Source: Lentinus brumalis (lineage: Eukaryota > Basidiomycota > Agaricomycetes > Polyporales > Polyporaceae). Taken from it: DNA of 64,000 nt. The notes under the pieces were generated by a model, which had not been told where the DNA came from, did no database searches, and saw only the letters and a list, made by a program, of their open reading frames with translations. Below are positions 36,947 to 47,076 of this stretch, piece by piece. Position numbers and translations under genes: made by a program. The DNA is taken from positions 62,001 through 126,000 of the forward strand of contig MARA01000067.1 in assembly GCA_001792895.1 (NCBI GenBank), written 5' to 3'. How positions within the stretch are numbered: position 1 is the stretch's first letter; every line of letters begins with the position of its first letter.

Positions 36947-39423
36947 ATGTCCTCTCCGCCCGTGATGTCCCCGCAGTCCTCAGACTCAAGCTCAGGCTCG
37001 GGGCGGCACCCTTCCCCGCTGAGCCACGCCATGCGCCCGCCGTCTGTCCCCCTTCCCTCCCAGAGCACCCAGGCCGTCCGCTCCCGAGGCAGCTCCGTCT
37101 CCACCATCCGCGCCCCCGCCCTGCTCACGTCCCCCGTCATCACGCGGGTCGTCTCCACCCCCGTCTCCCACTCCCTCTCCTCCTCCACGACCACCCTCGG
37201 CCCCGCTCCCGCTGACTTCCGCTCTCGCAGCGTCTCCCGTAGCCGCCGTGCCTCGACCACCTCGCGTCACCACAGCCCCGTCCGCGACCTTTCCTGGCTC
37301 TGGTGTTTCAAGATTTGCAAGGACCGCGAACACGACGACTCAAGTAGCTGGTGGACGTCGGTCGAGGTCATTCCCCGTCCATGGGAGGAGTTGAAGATGA
37401 AGTCGGGTTATCGCTGCGCACACTCGGGCAGCGTGCAGTTCCCGGATTGGAGTCCGACCGCTAGCCCAAGCACCCAGTCCGCCCGCCTTCCCTCGCAGAG
37501 CATGCCGTCCGTGCGCTCCCGTTCTGTCTCCACCATTCACCACCCGCGTCGTCTCTGCCCCTGCCTCTCCTCTACGACCACCCTCGCGGGATCCGCTCTC
37601 GCAGTGTCTCCCGTAGTCGCCGTGCCTCCTCCACCTCGCGTTACCACAGCCCCGTCCGCGGTCTCTGCTCAACAAGAGCGAGGAGTGGAGCACGCGGCTG
37701 TATGCGCGATGTGAGTTCTCTTCCTGCGCTGGCTCTGCTGTATCCCCGCCTCCGCTCGACGCGTCAATATATGCGTCGAGTCCGCGCCCTACCCGCTCGA
37801 GAGCGATGCCCGAGGAGATCCCGACGCTGCAGGCAAGCACAAGGTGAGTCTCAAGTCTCCGCGGTATGGTACAGTGAGCATGTAGTAGATAGATGAAATA
37901 TATCGTTTACTCCTACACTGCTCGCCAGCGAGACTCCTCGGTGACAGACACAGTCGAAGACGCGCAGTAAGCACCGTACTCCAGGTACTCGCCGCATCCA
38001 TCTGATCTCCGGGCGAGAACGAGGCTGACGAGGAAGACCCGGCAGGCAGGGCAGACTGGGCAGCAAGAGGAGACAGCGGACAGCGGGCGCCCCGCGACGT
38101 GTTTGCCGGGAGAGATCCCCGGATCGATCACATTCCTCACGACGTTCTGAGGGGGTATATTGACGGTATGGGGTGCTCCCTTTATTGTACGGGCTGCGGG
38201 AGGAGTCCTGCGCGCTGCAGGAGGTAGACAGAGGCTGGGAGGGTCTCGAGGAGAAGGTGCGTGTCCGTCCGGACTTCTGTTAGGGCTCTACTGACTTGTG
38301 TCTCCGTCGTCTTCCTCCTAGTTCTCGCCTCTCTAGCTGACTTTGCACGCAGGCTTTTGAGGGGCTCGAGGCACACTCAGAAGTCGAAGAGTCGAGCTTA
38401 CTCAGAAGCACACTCATACAGGAGCAGGACAAGAAGATATTCGCATAGAGCAGGTTTACACAGCTCCAAACGACACTAGCGCAGTACATGAATGCTACGA
38501 AGTACGAGACAGTGCAACTACGAGGCCGCGGACACGCAAAACCACAGCCGACGGACACTCTGACGGGCTGTATTGACAGTACAGGGGGTATATTGACGGT
38601 ATGGGGTGTTCCCTTCATTGTACGGCCTGCGGGAGGTGTTCTGCGCGTTGCAGGAGGAAGATAGAGGCTGGAGGGTCTCGAGGAGAAGGTGGGTCCTCAT
38701 CTGGGCTTCCTGACTGAAGTTCAGGGTGGTATATTGACAGTACAGGGGGGTATATTGACGGTGGGGGGTGTTCGGTGTACTGAGCAGCCTGCGGGAATGT
38801 TCTGCGCGCTGCAGGAGGTAGACAGAGGCTGGGAGGGTCTCGAGGAGGAGGTGCGTGGTCTTCCGGGCATTATGGCGAGTTCTACTGACCTGTTTTTCCG
38901 TCGTCTTCCTTCTGGTGCTCGCGTCTCTTGCTGACGTTGCACGCAGAACTTCGAGGGGCTGGGGCGCACTCAGAAGTCGAAGAGTCGAGCTTAATACAGG
39001 AACAGGACAAGCAGATATTCGCATAAACAGCTCCAAACGATACTGGCGCAGTACATAAATACTACGAAGTACGAGACAGTACCGATACGAGACTGCGAAC
39101 ATGCGAAACCACAGCCGACGAGCCCGGCGGGCAGTTCCGCGGGTCGGGGCGCCTATCTCGACTTGGCAACGCGCCGCGCGCCGTCTCTCTCTCTCTGCTT
39201 CCACGACCACGACGCTCCTGCCCTCTCTGCCTTGCTGGACTCCGATGCGCTCTACTGGGGCCTCTCGATACCTTGTCAGCTCTGCTGCGGCCGGAACACG
39301 TACCTCGGGCACTGCGGGCACACTCGACGACTTGCAAGACTTCGGAACACACCCGCACACATGCTGGGGACGGCGGGCGGCAGGAGAGGACTTGTGAGAC
39401 GAAGTACTGGGCCAGGTAAGTGA
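36947..39423 (+). CDS. Unrecognised multi-exon Ser/Pro-rich, coiled-coil gene, copy B
   Basis: It is practically identical to the gene at 26256-28735, offset by 10,691 bp, including the stops inside the coiled-coil exons and the Cys-rich end. The first differences appear at about 39331, just before the 3' end, where single-base changes and indels begin. The shared stops mean the damage, if it is damage, predates the A/B duplication or was spread by gene conversion. Exon structure is unresolved, as for copy A. Confidence 0.3.
38152..38861 (+). repeat. Three diverged copies of a ~105-bp module, unit B
   Basis: Same three modules as at 27461-28170, at the 10,691-bp offset, with no difference noticed between the units. 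Confidence 0.8.
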
Positions 39424-41405
39424 TGATTGCGTACTGTGTGACCTGAGACGGTCTGGCTCGTGAGGGACGTGCCGGAAGAGCCTCGGGAGCTGGGGACGTC
39501 GCCGGGCTCGAGAACGGTGCCCGGGAGGCTGCTGCGGGGACGGATACCTTGTCCGGGGACTTTGACGGCTCGCTGTTGAGGCCCGGGGACTTTGACGACA
39601 TACCTGAGGTGGTTCTGCACCGGCAGCGTGCTGACTGGTGCGCGTCGTAGATCAGCCTCGACGGAGCCTTGTCAAGCGTTCAGCACGACGACGTGCCTCG
39701 CAGGTAGATGGACACGAACCTCAGACTGGCGCGAACGCGCTCTGGACTTCTGGCGGCACTAGGCCGCGACTCTTCGATCTCCGGGGCATGCGGTCTTGAC
39801 GGAGGGCGGAGCTGCACTCAGCGCATCGTAGCAGGTATGTCTGCACTGGATCTGGCGACGCCGGAGGGCTGGCGGCCGCAAACAATCAGCCGGGAGCTTC
39901 AGGGACAGGACTGATGACGACGTACCTCTGCTGGCTTGCTATACGACGTGTTGCTGATACTCTCGCGCAGCACTCCTCCGTTCTTGCTCGGGACGACTCC
40001 TGCACGCCGCCTGGGTAATGCTCGACCCTCCGCAGCGGAGCGAAGCTCGACCAAGTCGTTGCAGTGAGCCGCGGGGCTTGCGCCCCGCCTCTGCGACGCA
40101 CCACTGCGAAGGTAGGCAAGCACGAACTGCGCTGAGCATGCCGTGAAGCAATGAGCAAAGGTACCGGGCAGCGACACCAATCAAGACGTACCTCAGCTCG
40201 CTCGTGGCCCCGGGAGGGCTGGGAGAGACGGCCGGCTGTCGCAGCCAAGGCTGCGAGCCGCAGAGCGGCTCGGCATGCCACCCCGCGCCTCCATTGTGCT
40301 CCTCCGGGGTTGTGAGTGCGTCCCGCCTCCTCGACCGGGAGGCAGCGAATAGTCGGCGGGAGACCGTTCGTCACGGCCGTGCGTGGCGACGTGGCATCCC
40401 GGAGACGCTCTGGGAGCGCTGTCGCGATGTCAGAAACACGCCGGTGCATGACTGGGAGCACGGAAGCACGTACCGGGACCGTGAATGGGGATGTTGCGGA
40501 GAGCTCGGGGACGACATGAACGGAACGGGCAGGGATGTGTCTTGAGTCGCGATCACCGAGCTTCGGGGAGCTAGCACTCGAGCACACCGGTGGGGAATGC
40601 ATCTGAGCGTGCGTTGTATACCGGCGAGCCGGACAGTGGCGGTAAGTTATACATATCGCCTTGTCTGAGAAGACAGGGAAGGCTCACCTTCGGCTGTTCC
40701 CAACACAGCTGCCCAGCACGCTTCGTGACGTGGACAGCGAATCGTGCTGGAGAGTCTGCACACTCTTCGGTGAGTACATGACACGTGGACGTGAAGATAC
40801 AACGCGGTAAGTACTCACCTTCGATCATCAATGCATCGATGCGGTGCCATCCAGCGACTGCCCTCGAGTGCTGACGTCTATGTACAGCGAAGGCGGCGGG
40901 CATTCCGCCCTACTCGGCCGCACATCGGCCTGAGTTCGACCCCGAGTGCTCAAACGCAACGGCCGAAGCCTGCGGGCGAATGCACGTCGAGGAGAGTAGT
41001 GGGAGTCATCGAGATGCGAATGCGTGGGTGTAGAGGAGGGGTTGCGGCGGGCGCATCGTTGACGACGGGCAGGAGCCTGGAGCGGCAGGGCGGGGGTGAG
41101 AGGAGGAGGCAGGGAGTGTGGTGGGGACTCTTCGACGACGCGTGCTGGCATGGCTCTCCCGGCATGTTGCGGGGTCGCGTAGCATGAATGTATCAATTAG
41201 TTTTCGAGCCAATGAGAACATCTCGGATGCATGATGTTTGTAAAAGGCTACTGCAGCGCTCGAACGCGCCGAGCCGCTGCCAGCGAGCCGAGGGCATGAA
41301 ATATGAAGACATACACTCACACGCGATGTACGCAACTCTCGAGTCTTGGATTAGATAGAGGCACATTATATCGGAATATAGAGTATGGTAAACAAGCAGA
41401 AGCGA

Positions 41406-42314
41406 CTACTCATCGTCAGTGAACTCAGAGATCGGGTCCTCGGAGTCCTCGACGTCTGTAGAGTCTATATTACAGTAATAATGCCCAACCTCGCGCCAGC
41501 CGCCATTCTCGTCGCATACCAGATGTCCGAACTGGTTACGCATCTGCGGCCTAGGTCCGCTGCTACCCGACGGCTGAGTCTCTGTCTCGACCGTGTCCTC
41601 CGCGTCCTCGATCATCTTCGCGCTCTTTGGGCCCTCACAGACACGCCGAAGAGCCCGGACGTTGCCCTCCTCGTCGTACCGGGGCTTCTTGCTGCCCATG
41701 TCCCTGCGGCAGAGGTTCGGGAGGGGAAGAGCCTCGCGGTAGAGCGCAGACGGCGAGATACCGCTGGCGTCCATCCGGGCGGCACGAAGCTGCGCCGAGG
41801 TAGCCTTGGCGAAGTACAGCTTCCCCGCCTGCATAAGCGTAATGAGCTCACGCATCTGGGCGAAGGACGGAGCGCCACGCTTGCTGAAATCTTGGAATGG
41901 AATATTGGGCGGCCAGCCAATGAGGATGACAAGATACCGGAGGACGATCTGGTCCCGAAACAGTGTCACCTCCCAGCACATGCGTGCGCCCTTGACTCCC
42001 GAAGCGAAGACTGAAATTCAGATTAGATTCACGGCCGTGTATGACCGCAGATCACGGACTTGGGACTCACCAAGTAACTCCGTGATGAGTTTGCGGACGC
42101 TGCCGCGCGGGTCATCAAGGTCCGCTTTCGAGAGCTTAGCAGCAGACGGTGGAGAAAGCTGGGAGGGATGGGGGATGAAGACAAGCACTGGACGCTTCAG
42201 CTCGAAGAGTACAGCATGCGGGTCGAGAGCGGCCTTGTGGCTGGACGAGCGGACGGGCTTAGCGGGCGACTCGGAGTGGAAGAGAAGACGGCCGCGTGTG
42301 GAAGTGCGTGTCAT
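41406..42314 (-). CDS. Fungal 'GWPxxIPF' family protein, unit B
   Basis: Exons 42314-42071 and 42010-41406, 282 aa in frame, with the same donor and acceptor as copy A. The core VILIGWPPNIPFQDFSKRGA is unchanged and only about one residue differs up to QPSGS. The C-terminal tail differs markedly: LVCDENGGWREVGHYYCNID here against LECDGNGCWREVGHHYCNLG in copy A, while the last nine residues (ISEFTDDE and stop) agree again. Both copies are intact, so both may be expressed. The intact frame in two copies beside clearly decayed genes suggests constraint. Function is unknown. Confidence 0.7.
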
Positions 42315-43454
42315 GATCGCCCGACGAGGCTCACTGCATGATGGCACGGTGCTTATATCCTCATCCGCTTCGATTCGCAGGTCCTTGGGCTATCAGGACT
42401 CTTGCGTTCAGCACTATACCGACCGCGTCCAGGCTTCTCATAGCATTCAAACTGCAGAAAGAATCTCGTGCCTGGAGCGGCGGTGTCATCCCAACGAAGG
42501 ATTTCAAACTAACCGCACTCCGCGGCGCACTCATACCCAGATGATCGGGCTGACCGTTGAGGTTCTCCGCTTCTTCGCTGTACCTGTTACAGGGCTTCGC
42601 ATAACACAGGCTTCGGGTAGCTTAATATTCCAACAACACTCAGCAGTCCGACGCCGTCGCACCAAAGCCTTCATGCCAAGCAAGAGCCATTGCTGGAAGA
42701 CATGCAAAGTTTGCGGTCGGAACCGTGAATTGCTCTTGAGCTTCTACAATTATTTGTATCGAGCAAGAGCGTACATACTCGTAGCCGTCATGTCAAAAGT
42801 CCTGTTTGATTCAAGTCAACGCAGAGCTCAAGTCCCCCAGTTCCCACAGCCCCACCAGACACCGAGAGACGGGCTGGAGCCAGCCTGAAACACGAGCCGC
42901 TTCGCGACAGACACATCACGCCAGCCGTCCGCAGCGTCCCCACTAAGCCTCCCGGGACTTGGTTCGTCTCCTAGCCCATGTCTGCAGCCAGTCCCCGCCC
43001 TCTGCTCGTTCCCCGCGGCGTCTTGAATGCCGACCGCAGCACAGTGCACCTTGTCGATGCAGCTGCAAGGTACGCTGCCCGGGCGCAGAGACGGAGACCT
43101 GAACGTACGAGCATCAGTACGCAATATTGCAAGCGAACATCCGCCGCGGAGCAGCACTCACCAGCGTGATATGACACCACGACGGCCGCCCCATCCCGTT
43201 TCCCGAGTGCGGGTTCCCACCGCTCGGCAGACACGAAGCGACAGCGCACGGACCACGTCAGACACAGGCGCAAACACCGAACACTCACATAAACCGAAAG
43301 ATCCCTCTTCCAACGCGCGTGGGTCACGACGCCGCCGCCATCCCCGCCGTCCTCTCCCTCTCCCTGGTCCTCGTCATCACAGTCCCCCTCCCGATCATAC
43401 TCGACTCTCCCGTCTATCTCACTCGTTGCCCGATGCTTGAAGCCCGGACCTAGC

Positions 43455-44480
43455 ATGCCCGCCGCCGTTCCCGCCGTCCCAAGTCTCGCCGGTCCCTCAC
43501 ATCTCCGTCGCCACTCTGAAGATTCACCCGCTGCTTCCCCGTCCGCGTCAGTGAGTCTCTTCCCCGGCGTCCGGTAACCAGACGAGTACTGAGCGCGCTG
43601 GGCAGTTACCGTTCTGAAGACTGGAGTTTTTAACCGCAGCTTCCAAGTCGGTGAGTATCGCCCGTGTCCCTGTCAGCGAGCGAGTATTGAACGGGTGGGA
43701 CCTTCACAGGCTCGTCCCCATGTGGCTTGATTGCGCTCCGAGTTGATCTTATTCTCGGTGAGTAGGCACTGTGATCCTGTTTGGCATCGTCGGTTGACAT
43801 ACGCACCTCGTTGTGGCTCTTCGTCGAATGGACGTTTGCTAGCAGCCTCAGTGAGCCTTCTATCGCTTTCTGTCGCCGGGTAGCGTCAATCACTCACCGT
43901 GCTGGACGTTACACAGCCTGCAGACTGCGACCGGGACACTTGCAACTCGACTCGGATGCGCAATGCATTCGGCGGTTCCGTCGGTAGGCGAGTCCCGCTG
44001 CGTCTCGAATCACACATTGCGGATGCTTACTCTCTCTTATTCCCCAGGCTACAGGTGTACCGTGTGCGGGATCGGTACACACGCCCATGGCGACTGGGGC
44101 CTGTCCCGGGCACTTTCCTTCACGCGTCCTCCGTTCTTTGCCGGGGTTCATGGTGAGTGCCCATGCCCGTGTACTGTCGAAGACCACTCACCGCGCTGGC
44201 AGGGCGCGTATTCCGACTCGTATTGCGGCGGTCTCGCGATGTATGGTGCTGGGAGTCGCGTCGACCGTATCCGAGGGCCTTGCGTTGGGATCGGACCTTG
44301 ATATCGGTGAGCATGCCCTCGTGTCGGCTGTCGCGTTGCACCGAGATGCTGACTGTGGTGTGCTGCTGTCGTGCAGGGATTCGCACGCGACTCGCGCTTG
44401 TAACGTCTAACGCGTGCCGTGCATCCACCGCGATGGTTGGTACGTCTCCAGTCCCCGTCTTGTAGACTCAGATGTCGGTG
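43455..44480 (+). other. Array of splice-like modules, unit B
   Basis: Copy of 32846-33870 with about a dozen single-base differences, several of which fall at 43750-44400. The donor-like motifs are retained, one being restored to TCTCGGTGAGTA near 43753 where copy A has TCTTGGTGAGTA. Confidence 0.3.
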
Positions 44481-44487
44481 CTGACCT

Positions 44488-44690
44488 CATCAGGGAAAAT
44501 ACACTTGCCTCGAGTGTGCTCTGGAGCCTCTCGAGCAGCAATAGTGCGTTAGACAAGTCCCCCCTCATGACCGCTCGAGAAGTGCTCGGTAGCGCCTGTG
44601 CTGTGCACGCGAGCCGCCCAGCCATGCTCGGGACTGCTCAGGTGCGCTCGAGCGCACTCGAGCGCAACGCAATAGCGAGGGGATAGCTGG
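44488..44690 (+). repeat. Left terminal inverted repeat and subterminal motif cluster
   Basis: The end CATCAGGGAAAATACAC pairs with the right end. Within the next 180 bp the motif CTCGAG (or CTCGGG/CTCGGT) occurs about seven times, in both orientations by its palindromic nature. Such subterminal repeats are the usual transposase-binding sites of CACTA-like elements. Confidence 0.7.
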
Positions 44691-44818
44691 CAATGGCAGG
44701 GGCTAGCTAGTTTGCGTTCACTCATTTTCATAGCGGGCAGATAGATTAGCAGGTGTTGCAGGGACAATACATTCTTTGCGTAACATCGGAACACCAGTGA
44801 TCTGATAACTAAGTACTT

Positions 44819-46816
44819 CTACTCTGCGGTTTCTCCCTCATCTTCGCCCTCGCTGTCGGTCAGTCCTGATCGTGCTGCGAGCTCAGCAACAGCAGCGGCC
44901 ATTGTAGCACTGGATACCTGTGTGAGTGTCGGAGTCATGGCAACACCACCGCCAGCACGGCTACCCGCGAGCGGAATCAGCACTCGGTGGATATACAAGG
45001 TATGAGGCGACTTACAACGTGCGCTCGAAGAGACGCTTCCGGATATTAACGGATGCCGACTCATTGGACCCCAACACCCTTCGCAGATCTTCGGTGAAGC
45101 CTGTATAGAAGCCGGAGTTCGCATTTTCTGTGAACTTTTCCTGTACGCGCTGCCCAGTCGCCCATTCCAGGATATGCGCGTGAATCTGTAGAGTCCTATT
45201 CAGCCATACATATGCGGTTATCTGGTCGGGCGACGACTTACCACAGTGAGGACAAACGCGATGGCTGGCTCCGGCATCGGGTTGAAATGGGACGCGTATT
45301 CATATCCGACAGCGGTCTTCTGGTTCCAGAAGAACGCTGTGACCATGGCGGTGTCGAGGAACCGATGCTCTGCAAACTTCGACCGTGTGTCGGCCTCGAG
45401 GTCGAACTTCTAGAAACATAGCAGCACCCATGTGTGCGTGAGAACAATCAACGCGAGCGAATAAAGACGTACCTTGTGATGAAAAGTCCCCTCATGGGCG
45501 AGGCGTGCACTCAGCTTGCTGTTGTGCTGCTCGTTGGCCTTGTTGATCGCGGTGCGGAACTTATACGCCTGCGGAATGAGCGGGCGGATGCGGTCAGAAA
45601 CATCCCCGCGGATGTTGGACTTGCGCCGGCCAATCTAGGAATATCGTGTCAATGATATCATCTTGTTCAAGTTGCGTGAACGAAATGGAATCATACTTAC
45701 CGCAGTAATCATCCGGTCTGAAAGCTTCCATGAGACAGGGCTGTCCCGCGCTGCACACACCTCTTCCCATGCTTTGATGGCAAACTCACGCTGTTGCGCG
45801 GTGTGCGGGAAGGCATTGACAGTGTAGAGCGAGACCGAATAGCGCACTGTCGCAAGCGATATCAAATCACGTACTTCATCAATGTAATCGCTGGCGTTCG
45901 CGCGATCCTTCGATCGTGGTTCTTTCCCGTCCCGAAAGGGTGCGGCTTGCTGCGCAGGGGTGGGAACACCGGACCGTGGGGCTTGTGTAGGAAGCGGAGC
46001 TGGGTCGCTCGGAGGTGGCATGGCAGGCGGAGGTGCGTGCGGCGACAATGAGGTCAAAGCGGAGGCCCGAGGAGCAGAAATGGCCTCAGACGAGGTCGGC
46101 GATGGTGATGATGGCGGCGGCGAAGAAGCTGGGCTTGGCGGGGCAGGAGGAGGGACATAAGAAGGTGCTCGAGGAGTGATAGGTGCGGGTGCCCTATCGC
46201 CTTCGCGACGACGAATTTGGGCTGCGGGAGCTGGCTTGAGTGGGGTTGTAGTGTTTTTGATGAGCTGCACATGCCGAGAGTGAGTAATCAAAGTGCTCGA
46301 AAGAATTTCTCATGCTCACCGAAGGACGCAAGACGGAGGGCGTGGTGGATTCCTCGTGGACATCTTCCTCTTCCGACTCCAAGGGCATTTTGTCGGGGTC
46401 GTCGTCGTCGTCGTCGAGGTCAGCATCAGCATCGTCGAGAGCAGCCTGGGCCGCAGCAAGGGTTTTCAGCTTCTCTATATGCGATTCCATCTTTTTCATC
46501 TTCTTCTTGAGACGTTGCGTCTCGCTCTGGGTCTTGGCGGCGTGCTCCTGATCTGCAAAAGATAAGTAAGTCATAGCCTTCGACACTAGACAGTATTGGT
46601 CGCGAGGCAAGTACCTACCTAACAGTTCTCCCCTGCTTGAACGGATGCGCTTGCGTGGTTGACGGGTCCCTTGTGGTGTGTCGCCCTGGGAAGTAAGTCG
46701 AACGATTGAGAAAGACCGATCCGTCAATAAGTATGCAAATAGGTGTGCGCACTTACTGCTAGCGCGGTATTCTCTTCATCTTCGTCAGAAAGTACGACTC
46801 GCCTCGGAGGAGGCAT
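44819..46816 (-). CDS. DUF6532-family protein carried by the transposon
   Basis: Eight exons: 46816-46757, 46685-46619, 46552-46320, 46264-45701, 45634-45473, 45409-45242, 45185-45016, 44909-44819; total 1515 nt, 504 aa, in frame. The N terminus is basic and acidic by turns (PRKRIRSS, then a run of Asp) with a coiled coil ETQRLKKKMKKMESHIEKLK. A Pro/Ser/Ala-rich linker follows. From about residue 250 lies the DUF6532-like core: NASDYIDEVRDLISLATVR, then GRRKSNIRGDVSDRIRPLI, then FFWNQKTAVGYEYASHFNPM and FVLTV, ending with HILEWATGQ and an acidic tail. DUF6532 proteins are abundant in Agaricomycetes and of unknown function. Being inside the inverted repeats and divergently transcribed from the transposase, it is probably a transposon accessory gene. 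Start at 46816 is chosen because the upstream in-frame codons run into the shared promoter. Confidence 0.85.
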
Positions 46817-47076
46817 GGAGGAGGCGGGTCCGGGCGTGTGTCGAGGAGAGAAAAAGAGAGCTGTCGGCGAGAGGTCACCGCAAAGTGCAGAGCAAATGCC
46901 GCTTTGGGGGGGCTCGCCGGTCACTCCCGGGGCGGGATTGACCGGCACTGGCTCTGCGCGCGGCCGCCACCGGGTTTTCAGGCCAGTCTTCGTCCTCCGA
47001 GTCCTTTTCACCCTCCTTGGTACCCTTCTACTGCCCGCGATCTTCGTTCTGCAAGGCCAGACAAAGGCCAGTCAAC
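46817..47076. promoter_or_regulatory. Divergent promoter between the DUF6532 gene and the transposase
   Basis: About 260 bp separate the two start codons. No clear TATA box is seen. The arrangement means both genes are likely expressed from one shared control region. Confidence 0.45.

Larger units (their letters stand above)
33879..44487. repeat. Tandem unit copy B (complete, 10.6 kb)
   Basis: The left edge is defined by the A/B junction (GCTGACCT then CGGAGTCC at 33877-33886) and the right edge by the point where the transposon interrupts the same junction at 44487. It contains a MYND-type gene, the multi-exon coiled-coil gene, a diverged middle segment, the GWPxxIPF gene and the splice-module array, in the same order and orientation as copy A. 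Confidence 0.9.

Noticed and set aside
24258..44487. The 10.6-kb unit as a Helitron, LTR retrotransposon or giant transposon
   Set aside because: The copies abut directly in tandem, and no inverted or long terminal repeats, hairpin ends or transposase lie inside the unit; simple tandem duplication explains them.
44486..44488. A 3-bp CTC target duplication for the transposon
   Set aside because: It would make the two element ends asymmetric (ATCAGG against CATCAGG); a 2-bp CT duplication gives matching CATCAGG ends and fits the empty site equally well.
47017..47076. Upstream in-frame extension of the transposase
   Set aside because: The added residues lie in the shared promoter and do not resemble the family; the ATG at 47077 precedes the zinc finger at a typical distance.
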